Shown here piece by piece: positions 16,069 through 25,384 of a DNA stretch of 64,000 nt (position 1 is its first letter; each line of letters begins with the position of its first letter). The stretch is from Draconibacterium mangrovi_A (lineage in GTDB: Bacteria; Bacteroidota; Bacteroidia; Bacteroidales; Prolixibacteraceae), in the NCBI RefSeq assembly GCF_037646455.1, contig NZ_JBBIXN010000002.1, positions 868,001 through 932,000 on the forward strand. Direction: 5' to 3'. The position numbers were made by a program, and so were the translations under genes. The notes below the pieces were generated by a model that searched no databases, had not been told where the DNA came from, and saw only the letters and a list, made by a program, of their open reading frames with translations.

Positions 16069-18813
16069 ATGAATCAACTCGAAATAATAAAGCAAGAACT
16101 TGGTAAACCTTATCACGACCTTGAATTTTTAATGCACTGTTTCAGGGAAGTGCTTGAAGAAAACGGCGAAGCAGAACTGGCGAAAACAATGCCCTGGATT
16201 TGTGACCACAGCAGTTTTGAATCCGTTTATTTTAGTCGAAAGCATTTTCATTTGTTTTCCATCTCATTTCAATTGCTGAACCTGGTTGAAACCAACGGAG
16301 CCGTGCAAAACCGCCGGGCCACTGAAGAAGAGAGCTCGCTGGAATCGATCAATGGTTTGTGGGCCAACAGCTTAAAACTTTTAAAAGACAATAATATTTC
16401 TGAGCAGCAAATTCTGGAAATGCTTTCAGAAATTGAAGTTCAACCAGTGCTGACCGCTCATCCCACGGAAGCCAAACGCCCGGTGGTGTTAAAAAAATAC
16501 CGCGAATTGTACTTGCTGTTGGTAAAACGCGAAAACTCGATGTACAACTCTTACGAACAGGAGGAAAACCGGAACCAGATCAAACGACTAATCAATGCAA
16601 TCTGGAACATCGATGAATTTTACATGGAAAAACCCAACGTGGAAACCGAGTTGGAAAATGTGATCCATTATTTTACCAATGTGTTTCCCGAAATCGTTAC
16701 CATCAATAACCGAAGGCTGATACAAGCCTGGCAATATGCCGGATTCGATCCAAAAAAACTGATCCGGTCAAATACTTATCCGCAACTGCGTTTTGGCACC
16801 TGGATTGGTGGTGATCGCGACGGACATCCGTTTGTAACGGCCGATGTAACTCAACGCACGCTGCAAAAACTCAGGCTGAATGCGTTTCTTGTTATTAAAA
16901 ATGAACTAAGCAAACTGGCCGAGGACATGAGTTTTTATTTTCGGATCAACCAGTTACCCGCCACAATTTCAAAACGTCTGAAGGAAATTATTGCTGAAAA
17001 TGCCGACGAATTAAAACCGCTGATTGCCGGAAATCGCCGCGAGGCCTTTAAACTTTTTGTACTCTTGCTCATTTCCAAACTTCCTGTAAAAATTGGCCGC
17101 GAACAGTCGTTCGAACTTCTAGATACTCCCGGTAGTTACAGCAATTCCAGACAATTGCTTCGCGATCTGGAGATTCTTAAAGACGGTCTTTTTGAACTGG
17201 TAAAGGATTCGCTGGTACATAATTCGGTGTATCACACCATTCAAATTGTTAAGACTTTTGGATTCCATTTAGCCGAACTCGATGTACGTCAGAACAGTGC
17301 TTATTACGAAAAAGCATTGCATCAGATTCTTGATGCGTCGAACTCCGATTGGACAGAACAAGAAAAATCGGAAATTATTAGAAAAGAATTGAGCTCAAAC
17401 CGGCCGTTTATCCGTCACTGGAATGAATTACCGACCGAGGCTAAAAGTGCCCTCGACTGTTTTGCCGTGCTCGAAAATCATTACAACAAATATTCGGGTT
17501 ACGCACTGGGTTCGCTCATTATTAGCATGACGCGGACCGTTGACGACCTGCTCACAGTATACATTCTTGCACGTGAAGCCGGACTGACCGAATTTGAGGA
17601 TAAGCTAATTTTGAAGCTTCCTGTTGTTCCGCTGTTCGAAACCATCGACGATCTCATTGCCAGTCCAAAGATCATGGAGGAATACTTTTCGTATCCCGAG
17701 GTGCAAAAAAGTCTGGAATACCAGCGTAAGCAAAACAATCGAAAACGCAAGATACAGGAAGTGATGATCGGTTACAGCGACAGCAATAAAGACGGCGGTA
17801 TTCTGGCCAGCACCTGGTACCTTTACAAAGCGCAAAAGGAACTCACCGAAATTGCCAACAAATTCGATATCGACCTGAAATTCTTCCACGGTAAAGGAGG
17901 TTCAATCAGCCGTGGTGCCGGCCCGATCCACTGGTTTTTACGCAGCCTGCCCAACGGAACGCTTTCCGGAAAAATAAAAATGACAGAACAGGGCGAAACC
18001 ATCGAAAAGAAATATGCCAACAAAATAAATGCAGCCTATAACCTCGAATTGATGTTATCGGGGAGTACGCTGAACACCTTAATGCACAAACAACATCCGG
18101 AAGGCAATGCCACTGCCGCCGAAATAGTTGAATACATGGGTGCCGAAAGCAAGAAGTTTTATGTAGAGTTGCTCCGCGACAAACATTTTCTCGAATTCTT
18201 CCGCCAGGCTACCCCGATCGATGTGATTGAACAAAGCAAGATCGGTTCCCGTCCTTCACGTCGTACCGGTCAGCAGACTTTTGAAGACTTACGTGCCATA
18301 CCCTGGGTATTCAGTTGGGGACAATCGCGTTTTCACATCACCAGTTGGTACGGTGTTGGTTCAACATTGGAGAAGCTCAAAAAAGAACATCCCGACAAGT
18401 ATCGTTCGTTAAAAGAACTGATTCGGGGAAGCCATTTTGTACGCTACGTATTTACCAATATCGATACCAGTTTAGCCAGTTCCGACGAGGAGATCATGAA
18501 ACTGTATGCTTCGCTGGTGAAAAGCGACGAAGTCAGAAATTCGATTCTTCCAAATATCCTCGACGAGCTTATGAAAACACGCGAACATACCCAGGAACTG
18601 TTGGGTCGCCCGATGCAGGAAAGACGAAAAAACCATTTTTATTCAACTGCATTGCGTGCAGAAGCTCTCGACGTGTTACACAAAAACCAGGTGAGCAACC
18701 TTGGCTTGTGGCGAAACACCGACTTTGAATCGGAAGCCGATAAGGAAAAGACTTTAAACGAATTGCTGATCTCGGTGAATGCCATTTCAAATGCCATGGG
18801 TACAACCGGATAA
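16069..18813 (+). CDS. ppc: Phosphoenolpyruvate carboxylase
   Basis: 914 residues, full length for the family. Active-site blocks are present in order: TAHPTEAKRPV (catalytic His), GGDRDGHPFV, GYSDSNKDGG, the FHGKGGSISRGAGP loop and a GSRPSRR motif. It carboxylates PEP with bicarbonate to oxaloacetate, filling the TCA cycle. The block near RAIPWVFSWGQSRFHITSW differs from the enterobacterial RLMLPAWLG form, and the C-terminus ends GTTG rather than the usual NTG, so it belongs to a divergent branch and its allosteric control may differ. It is monocistronic. Whether it shares a transcript with the carotenoid operon is unclear, as no terminator was seen in the 143-base gap. Confidence 0.95.
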   Translation: MNQLEIIKQELGKPYHDLEFLMHCFREVLEENGEAELAKTMPWICDHSSFESVYFSRKHFHLFSISFQLLNLVETNGAVQNRRATEEESSLESINGLWANSLKLLKDNNISEQQILEMLSEIEVQPVLTAHPTEAKRPVVLKKYRELYLLLVKRENSMYNSYEQEENRNQIKRLINAIWNIDEFYMEKPNVETELENVIHYFTNVFPEIVTINNRRLIQAWQYAGFDPKKLIRSNTYPQLRFGTWIGGDRDGHPFVTADVTQRTLQKLRLNAFLVIKNELSKLAEDMSFYFRINQLPATISKRLKEIIAENADELKPLIAGNRREAFKLFVLLLISKLPVKIGREQSFELLDTPGSYSNSRQLLRDLEILKDGLFELVKDSLVHNSVYHTIQIVKTFGFHLAELDVRQNSAYYEKALHQILDASNSDWTEQEKSEIIRKELSSNRPFIRHWNELPTEAKSALDCFAVLENHYNKYSGYALGSLIISMTRTVDDLLTVYILAREAGLTEFEDKLILKLPVVPLFETIDDLIASPKIMEEYFSYPEVQKSLEYQRKQNNRKRKIQEVMIGYSDSNKDGGILASTWYLYKAQKELTEIANKFDIDLKFFHGKGGSISRGAGPIHWFLRSLPNGTLSGKIKMTEQGETIEKKYANKINAAYNLELMLSGSTLNTLMHKQHPEGNATAAEIVEYMGAESKKFYVELLRDKHFLEFFRQATPIDVIEQSKIGSRPSRRTGQQTFEDLRAIPWVFSWGQSRFHITSWYGVGSTLEKLKKEHPDKYRSLKELIRGSHFVRYVFTNIDTSLASSDEEIMKLYASLVKSDEVRNSILPNILDELMKTREHTQELLGRPMQERRKNHFYSTALRAEALDVLHKNQVSNLGLWRNTDFESEADKEKTLNELLISVNAISNAMGTTG

Positions 18814-18958
18814 TCAATTCTCCCGACAGATATTTTTTCGGAACGACTCTATTTCAGCCATATATTGTAAATTCATCACAGTGTCGGTTCAAGAAATAAT
18901 TGCGATTATTTCCAAAGCGATTCGTGTTTGAGGCAAGCTTACTTTTTAAATAATATCT

Positions 18959-18966
18959 TATCTTTG
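18959..18966 (+). promoter_or_regulatory. Possible -7 element (TAnnTTTG) of the GH3 operon
   Basis: TATCTTTG matches the Bacteroidota sigma-ABfr -7 consensus TAnnTTTG and lies 40 bases before the GH3 start. The only upstream TTTG (18927-18930) is 28 bases away, longer than the usual spacing of about 19-21, so the -33 element is not confirmed. Confidence 0.35.
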
Positions 18967-19005
18967 AGAAATGTTTTTAAAGTATTTTAAAATATACTCA
19001 GCCGA

Positions 19006-21681
19006 ATGAAGAAGATTATCGTAAAAAGTATGCTGATTGCATTCATGATCAGTTTACTATCCTGCAACAGAACTGAAACGCCAAAGTATAAAGATGCAAC
19101 CGTTTCAACCGATGAACGGGTGGAAGATTTGTTGTCGAGAATGACACTTGAAGAGAAATTCTGGCAACTATTCATGATACCCGGTGATCTTTCCGATGGC
19201 AATGAACGATACAAAAACGGCATATTTGGGTTTCAGGTGGCCACCAAAGGAAAATCAGAAAATTCGGCCGAACAATTACTCGATTATTCGGGCGGCGGCG
19301 CTGCAACCGAGACTGCCGAACTGGTCAACAGTATTCAAAAATATTTTGTGGAAGAAACCCGTTTAGGAATCCCGATCATCGCTTTCGATGAAGCGCTGCA
19401 CGGATTGGTGCGGCCTGAAGCTACTGCCTTTCCGCAATCAATTGCCCTGGCTGCAACCTGGGATACAGCGATGGTTAGTAGTGTGGCCAACGCCATTGCT
19501 TTGGAGGTAAAATCCCGCGGTATCCGGCAAATTCTTTCGCCGGTCGTAAATATTGCACGTGATGTTCGCTGGGGCCGCGTTGAAGAAACCTACGGTGAAG
19601 ATCCTTACCTGACTTCTCGTTTGGGTGTGGCTTTTATGTCGCAATTCGAGAAAAAGGGAGTGATCACTACTCCAAAACATTTTGTGGCTAATGTTGGCGA
19701 CGGTGGCCGCGACAGTTATCCCATTCACTTCAACGACCGCTTGCTGGAAGAAATTTACTACCCTGCATTTAAAGCGGCTTTTCATGAAGCCAATGCCTGG
19801 TCGGTAATGACTTCTTACAATTCGCTTGATGGGAGACCGTGTACGTCCAACGACTGGCTGCTGAATAAAAAGCTTAAAGAAGATTGGGGATTTCAGGGAT
19901 TTGTAATCTCGGATGCAGGAGCCACAGGCGGCGCCAATGTATTGCATTTTACTGCTCATAATTATGCCGAATCAACTGAACAGGCCATCGAAAATGGATT
20001 GGACGTTATCTTTCAAACCTCCTACGATCACTACCCGCTTTTTTGGGAAGCCTTTGAAAAAGGGATGATTGATGAAGCTGCTATCGATGAAGCGGTTCGT
20101 CGTGTATTGCGCGCCAAATTTAAACTCGGTTTATTTGAAAATCCTTACATCGATGTAGAAGAAGCAGCCAAATGGAACGGTACAAAAAAACACCGCGAAA
20201 TTGCAAAGCAGGCCGCCCTTGAGTCGATTGTTTTATTAAAAAACGATAAGCAAACACTTCCGCTCGATCCCGGAATTTCCTCTATTGCAGTTATTGGAGT
20301 GGATGCTGAAGAAGCCCGCCTTGGTGGCTATTCCGGCCCCGGAAACGATCCGGTGAGCATTCTTGACGGCATAAAAAGCAAAGTGCAGGGGGAAGTGGGT
20401 TATGTTCCGGGATGTGGCAGAGAAAAGGTAGAGTTTGTAACTATTCCAACAAAAAATCTGCTTACCGAAAATGGCCAGAGAAACGGGCTGAATGGTGAAT
20501 ATTTCAGCAATTCGAAGCTGGAAGGGGATCCCGTACTTACCCGCATCGACAGGCGGATGAAATTTGGATGGACGCTCTTTTCTCCCGATCCCGAGAAAAT
20601 TGATTACGACTGCTATTCCATTCGCTGGACCGGTAAACTGGTAGCTCCCGAAACAGGTACTTTTGAGATTGGTGTTGAAGGTGATGACGGTTACCGGATA
20701 TATATCAACAACAAACTGTTACTCGACAACTGGCGAAAGCAAACATATCAGCGCAAAACCGTTGAATATGCTTTCAGGAAAGACAAGGAATACGACCTTC
20801 GAATTGAATACTACGAAACCATTGGCAATGCCCGTTTTAACCTGATCTGGAACATTGGTGTTCAGGACAACAACGAACGTAAAATTCAGGAAGCCGTTAA
20901 CCTGGCTCGAAAAAGTGATGTGGCAGTTGTGGTTGCAGGAATCGACGAAGGCGAGTTTAACGACCGTGCCTACCTCTCACTTCCCGGGAAACAGGAAGAA
21001 ATGATCCAAAAAATAGCTGCAACAGGAAAACCGATGGTTGTAGTTCTGGTAGGTGGAAGTGCCATTACTATGCAAAACTGGATCGATAAAGTTCCCGCAA
21101 TACTCGATGTATGGTACCCCGGCGATGACGGTGGAAATGCCGTGGCCGATGTGCTGTTTGGCGACTATAATCCGGCCGGACGCTTGCCGATCACTTTCCC
21201 GGTACACGAATCGCAACTTCCATTGTACTACAACCATAAACCAACCGGACGAGGCGACGATTACCACAACCTGACCGGTAAACCGCTGTTCCCTTTTGGC
21301 TATGGACTGAGTTATTCCACATTTGAATACAGCGATTTCAGTTTCGACAAAAAGCAAATAGCGTCCGACGAAACAACGACAGTAAGTTGTACTGTCACCA
21401 ACACCGGAGATTACAATGGCGACGAAGTGGTGCAACTGTACATCCGCGACCTGTTCGCTTCGGTGGCGCGACCGGTAATGGAACTCAAAGGATTCGACCG
21501 GATTCATCTGAAAAAAGGGGAAAGCAAAAACGTAAGTTTCAAAATCACACCTGAATTGCTGAGCATGCTTAACGAACAACTGGAGCGTGTGGTTGAACCC
21601 GGCGATTTTAGGATCATGATCGGCGCCTCATCAAACGATATTCGACTGCGAGGTATTTTGAACGTAAAAGACAACAACTAA
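19006..21681 (+). CDS. GH3 beta-glycosidase lipoprotein with inserted PA14 domain
   Basis: 891 residues. Lipoprotein signal with lipobox LLSC at about residue 20. The GH3 barrel follows, with KHFVANVGDGGRDSYP and the catalytic nucleophile Asp303 in VISDAG. The GH3 C-terminal domain is split by a PA14 domain (about 485-625, GLNGEYFSNSKLEGDP to NARFNLIWNI), then resumes with VVVVAGIDEGEFNDRA, and a fibronectin-III-like domain closes the protein. PA14 insertions shape the subsite pocket in beta-glucosidases of the BglX/KmBglI kind. It releases terminal beta-linked sugars (glucose, xylose or similar). First gene of a three-gene operon, with the next start only 6 bases on. Likely facing the periplasm or cell surface. 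Confidence 0.92.
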   Translation: MKKIIVKSMLIAFMISLLSCNRTETPKYKDATVSTDERVEDLLSRMTLEEKFWQLFMIPGDLSDGNERYKNGIFGFQVATKGKSENSAEQLLDYSGGGAATETAELVNSIQKYFVEETRLGIPIIAFDEALHGLVRPEATAFPQSIALAATWDTAMVSSVANAIALEVKSRGIRQILSPVVNIARDVRWGRVEETYGEDPYLTSRLGVAFMSQFEKKGVITTPKHFVANVGDGGRDSYPIHFNDRLLEEIYYPAFKAAFHEANAWSVMTSYNSLDGRPCTSNDWLLNKKLKEDWGFQGFVISDAGATGGANVLHFTAHNYAESTEQAIENGLDVIFQTSYDHYPLFWEAFEKGMIDEAAIDEAVRRVLRAKFKLGLFENPYIDVEEAAKWNGTKKHREIAKQAALESIVLLKNDKQTLPLDPGISSIAVIGVDAEEARLGGYSGPGNDPVSILDGIKSKVQGEVGYVPGCGREKVEFVTIPTKNLLTENGQRNGLNGEYFSNSKLEGDPVLTRIDRRMKFGWTLFSPDPEKIDYDCYSIRWTGKLVAPETGTFEIGVEGDDGYRIYINNKLLLDNWRKQTYQRKTVEYAFRKDKEYDLRIEYYETIGNARFNLIWNIGVQDNNERKIQEAVNLARKSDVAVVVAGIDEGEFNDRAYLSLPGKQEEMIQKIAATGKPMVVVLVGGSAITMQNWIDKVPAILDVWYPGDDGGNAVADVLFGDYNPAGRLPITFPVHESQLPLYYNHKPTGRGDDYHNLTGKPLFPFGYGLSYSTFEYSDFSFDKKQIASDETTTVSCTVTNTGDYNGDEVVQLYIRDLFASVARPVMELKGFDRIHLKKGESKNVSFKITPELLSMLNEQLERVVEPGDFRIMIGASSNDIRLRGILNVKDNN

Positions 21682-21687
21682 AACATA

Positions 21688-24171
21688 ATGAAACACTTTA
21701 CCATGAACTTGATCAGTACAGCAAAAAAGTGCTACAATCCCATAAGTATTTTCCTGATGATTTTGGCCTTATTGATGAGTGCCTGCACCTCAGAAAAAGG
21801 ACATATATACCAAACTGAAAACTGGAGTTTCACCGTAAACACAAAAGGTCAGATCCTTTCCTGGATCGATGAGATCAACCGGCAGGAACTTCTTTTACCC
21901 GATCAGGAAACTTACATCCTTTCGTTAAAAGTTGATTCTTCCATCCTGCATCCCGTAAATGCAGCTTTTTCTGAAGAAGATGAGAGTATGACTTTGGAAT
22001 ATGAGAATGGAGTATCAGTTGAGTTGACGGTGTTGCCGAGAAAAAAACATATCAGTTTCGAGATTGCATCGGTTTCTGACGAAGAAGGAATTGATGCCGC
22101 AGTTTGGGGACCTTATTACACCAAACTGAATAAAAGCATTGGCGAAGTGGTAGGCATTGCTCAGGGCGAAAATTTGACGCTCGGCCTGCAAGCACTGAAC
22201 GCCAAAACACTTGGCGGTTACCCGTGGAAAGACGACGATTTCCTTCCCCAGATGGATATTTTCAGCCAGTCGGACGTGAACAACATGACCAAGGAAGAAG
22301 GCACGCCTTATACCCTGTATTCGGTAGAAGCTGCCAAACCCGTACACAACGGAAGTTCATTGCAGGCTTACACACGTAACCGCAATCATGACCGTATTAT
22401 TGAAAACTGGGGAAATAAAAAATACCTGGCTCCTGCCTATGACGACGGTGGATTAACAGGTTCGAAAATAGCTTTGTTTGGTTGTCCGACAGATGAAACG
22501 CTGAACACGATCGGAGAGCTTGAAGTAGCTGAGGGACTTCCCCACCCTACGATCGACGGGCAATGGGTAAAGAAATCGCCTGTTATTAATTCTTCTTACA
22601 TCATTATGGACTTTGATGAAGAGAGCATCAATGAATGTCTGAAATATACCAAGATGTCAGGCTTCAATTACCTCTATCACAGTCACCCTTTTGCATCGTG
22701 GGGACATTTCCCGTTGATCAAAGAGAAATTCCCTAACGGATATGACGGTATGAAGGCCTGTGTGGAGAAAGCGGAAGAAGAAGGCATTTACATTGGCACA
22801 CACACGCTCAGTAATTTTATCAATACCAACGATGAATATGTAACGCCGGTTCCCGACGACCGACTGGCAAGAGTCGGCAATTCGATCATTACCAAAAGCC
22901 TTGGCGAAGATGAAATTGAAATTGATATTGAATCGCCGGAATTCTTCAACCAGATTCAGAACAACAACCTGCGCAGTGTTGTCATCGAAGATGAGATCAT
23001 TCGTTATGGTGCAGTCAGCGAAACGGCTCCCTGGAAATTGCTCGACTGCCAGCGTGGTGCTTTTGGCACTTCAGCAGCATCGCATGAAAAAGGTGAAACC
23101 ATCGGGATGCTGGCCGATCATGCCTATAAAGTATTTTTGGGGGATGCGGATCTAAACAAGGAAATTGCCGAAAACATTGCCGACTTTATGAACTATACCG
23201 GAGTGCGGATGCTCGATTTCGATGGCGTGGAAGGCACCTCATCCACCGGAATGGGAAAATACGGTGAAGCGCTTATGGTTTCGCAGTGGTACAATCACCT
23301 GAACGACGATCTGAAAAGTCATTTTTTAGTAGGCTCGAGCAGAACGGCACATTACCTGTGGCACATTTATTCGCGCATGAACTGGGGCGAGCCCTGGTAC
23401 GCCGGATTTCGGGAAAGCCAGACCGAATACCGCCTGCGCAACCAGGCTTTTTACAAACGTAACCTGATGCCCGGTATGTTGGGCTGGTTCAGAATGACCT
23501 CCTCCACCACCCTCGAAGATATTGAGTGGCTGATGGCTCGTTCGGCGGGGTACGATGCAGGTTTTGCCTTTGTAACAGACATGACCTCAATTAAAGAAAA
23601 TGGAAATTCCGACGAGATATTTGCCATCCTTAACATTTGGGAAACTGCCCGTTTGGCCGGTGTATTTAACGAACGGCAGAAAGAAAAAATGCGCGATATC
23701 TCCACCGAATTCCGTTTGAAAAAATCCGACGATAATACACTTGAATTGACACAGGTTTATTCCAACAAATTCAAACACGAGAATAAAACCCGTCAACCCG
23801 GTGAACCGTTATACTCTACTTTCAGTTTTGAAAATACGGGTGATACACAGCCAATGGGTATGATCATCACGGCAAAAAACGCAGACATATCAAACATCAA
23901 AATTGAAATCAATAATTATAAAAACCTCGAATTCCCGATCGTACTGGAAAAAGATCAAAGTATAAAGATTGAGGATGGCAAAACAGCGGTAGTTTACGAT
24001 AAAAACTGGAACGAAATTCGTAGTATAGCGCTACAAAATACAGATACTTCGGTGCAAAAAGGGAAACAAACTGTTACTTTTGACTGTAGTTTCTCAAACG
24101 CCGGTGATGATGCATCAGCGGGTGTGGAGCTGATTTTAAAAGGCGACACCGAACAAATTAAAATGAAATAA
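21688..24171 (+). CDS. Large lipoprotein of unassigned family, TIM-barrel glycosidase-like
   Basis: 827 residues with an N-terminal membrane segment and lipobox LLMSAC (about 28-33). The N-terminal 250 residues look like a beta-sandwich (FTVNTKGQILSW, GVSVELTVLPRKKHISFEI). The middle has alternating alpha/beta character with FNYLYHSHPFASWGHFPLI, EEEGIYIGTHTLSNF and YTGVRMLDFDGVEG, as in retaining glycosidases where an Asp ends a barrel strand. A short insert with IRYGAVSE and QRGAFGTSAASHEKG resembles small beta domains seen in phage tail proteins. I do not recognise the family. The neighbours (GH3 upstream, sulfatase converging) suggest an exo- or endo-glycosidase for a complex polysaccharide. 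The start could also be the internal ATG six codons on. Confidence 0.6.
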   Translation: MKHFTMNLISTAKKCYNPISIFLMILALLMSACTSEKGHIYQTENWSFTVNTKGQILSWIDEINRQELLLPDQETYILSLKVDSSILHPVNAAFSEEDESMTLEYENGVSVELTVLPRKKHISFEIASVSDEEGIDAAVWGPYYTKLNKSIGEVVGIAQGENLTLGLQALNAKTLGGYPWKDDDFLPQMDIFSQSDVNNMTKEEGTPYTLYSVEAAKPVHNGSSLQAYTRNRNHDRIIENWGNKKYLAPAYDDGGLTGSKIALFGCPTDETLNTIGELEVAEGLPHPTIDGQWVKKSPVINSSYIIMDFDEESINECLKYTKMSGFNYLYHSHPFASWGHFPLIKEKFPNGYDGMKACVEKAEEEGIYIGTHTLSNFINTNDEYVTPVPDDRLARVGNSIITKSLGEDEIEIDIESPEFFNQIQNNNLRSVVIEDEIIRYGAVSETAPWKLLDCQRGAFGTSAASHEKGETIGMLADHAYKVFLGDADLNKEIAENIADFMNYTGVRMLDFDGVEGTSSTGMGKYGEALMVSQWYNHLNDDLKSHFLVGSSRTAHYLWHIYSRMNWGEPWYAGFRESQTEYRLRNQAFYKRNLMPGMLGWFRMTSSTTLEDIEWLMARSAGYDAGFAFVTDMTSIKENGNSDEIFAILNIWETARLAGVFNERQKEKMRDISTEFRLKKSDDNTLELTQVYSNKFKHENKTRQPGEPLYSTFSFENTGDTQPMGMIITAKNADISNIKIEINNYKNLEFPIVLEKDQSIKIEDGKTAVVYDKNWNEIRSIALQNTDTSVQKGKQTVTFDCSFSNAGDDASAGVELILKGDTEQIKMK

Positions 24172-24181
24172 AAGTACAATA

Positions 24182-25384
24182 ATGAAAACTGCCCTTTGGA
24201 TATCACTTCTGCTTTTTACGCTGGTTTCTTGCTCCAATTCGGGAAAAGAAAAAACAGCAGATGTATCGGAAACCTCATCGAAGAAAGCGATCCTTTATGT
24301 TTCCTACGACGGTAAGTACAAGCTGAACGTTAAACAACTTGGAAGCAAGCAGATTGAAGTCACCGATCAGAACAAAGGAGAAGTTTATATGCTTGTTCAG
24401 ACCGAAGCTGCCAGCGGCGCCAAATACAGCAATAACGACGGTTATGTATTCTGGACGAAAGGCAATGAATTTATGTGGATGCAAGACGATGAAACACTCG
24501 CTTCAGGAAAGCTAAAAGCAAACACGCATACCGGAAACTATGTAAATGCCGATTATTTTCAGCGTGATAAAGGCTACGACTGGGTGGGCGTAAAAGTAAG
24601 CAGGACTGTCGATGATCAATTGCTGGTTCAAGTACGCTCGCGGGCCGACCGAAAAAAGCCAACCTGCACCTGGGATGCCAGCATTTACCGGGAATCGGAA
24701 AATATGTACTACACCATGGAAGACGGTTCAAAGGTGTTCTTTGCTTTTAACAACGACACACTTTCAATAGCTGCCGAAAATGAAAATGTACTATATTTTT
24801 ATTGTTCGGGCGGCGCTACCGTCGCCGGTAACTACATAAAAATCGATGAACCACTCGATCCTGAACAAGTTGATTCCACGATTTTCAGTAAAGTGCTGCG
24901 TTTGCAGGGAATTGGATTTAATGTGACCTCGGTGCGACAGGGACCGCAAACAGCTGTTACTGTTTCGCCCTTCGGTCTTGAAAATTCAAATCGAGTTGAA
25001 ACGTACACCATCGACGGCTTTGTTACGGATGCCGAAATTGAAGATCTGAATGCCGATGGCTCACCCGAGTTACTGATCTATACGCAATCGTTTGGCAGTG
25101 GCAGCTACGGAAATGTACTGGCCTTTTCGGTAAATAACGGCAAATCAGTAAGCAGGGCTAACTTTCCTCCGCTCACCCAAAATACTGCCCTTAGCGAAGG
25201 CTATATGGGGCACGACGAATTTCGTGTAGTGGAGAATTACCTGGTTCAGCGCTTTCCGGTTTATAAAGACGGCGATTCGAATGCCAATCCTACTGGTGGC
25301 ATGCGGCAAATCACCTACACGCTTGAAGAAGGTGAAGCCATGCGGCAATTTAAGGTGAAGGAAATTGTTACTTTTGATCGTTGA
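24182..25384 (+). CDS. MliC/PliI-like lysozyme-inhibitor lipoprotein
   Basis: 400 residues. Lipobox LVSC at about 14-17. The first domain (about 37-100) matches the MliC fold: YVSYDGKYKLNV, SGAKYSNNDGYVFWTKGNE and an LASGKL end. MliC/PliC proteins insert the SGxxY and YxxxTKG loops into c-type lysozyme. A middle domain of unknown type follows. The C-terminal part (EIEDLNADGSPELLIYTQSFGSGSYG) resembles PliI-type i-lysozyme inhibitors. The protein may protect peptidoglycan from foreign lysozymes. It is the third gene of the GH3 operon (10-base gap) and its 3' end overlaps the converging sulfatase by 17 bases. The inhibitor role is by family resemblance only. Confidence 0.65.
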   Translation: MKTALWISLLLFTLVSCSNSGKEKTADVSETSSKKAILYVSYDGKYKLNVKQLGSKQIEVTDQNKGEVYMLVQTEAASGAKYSNNDGYVFWTKGNEFMWMQDDETLASGKLKANTHTGNYVNADYFQRDKGYDWVGVKVSRTVDDQLLVQVRSRADRKKPTCTWDASIYRESENMYYTMEDGSKVFFAFNNDTLSIAAENENVLYFYCSGGATVAGNYIKIDEPLDPEQVDSTIFSKVLRLQGIGFNVTSVRQGPQTAVTVSPFGLENSNRVETYTIDGFVTDAEIEDLNADGSPELLIYTQSFGSGSYGNVLAFSVNNGKSVSRANFPPLTQNTALSEGYMGHDEFRVVENYLVQRFPVYKDGDSNANPTGGMRQITYTLEEGEAMRQFKVKEIVTFDR

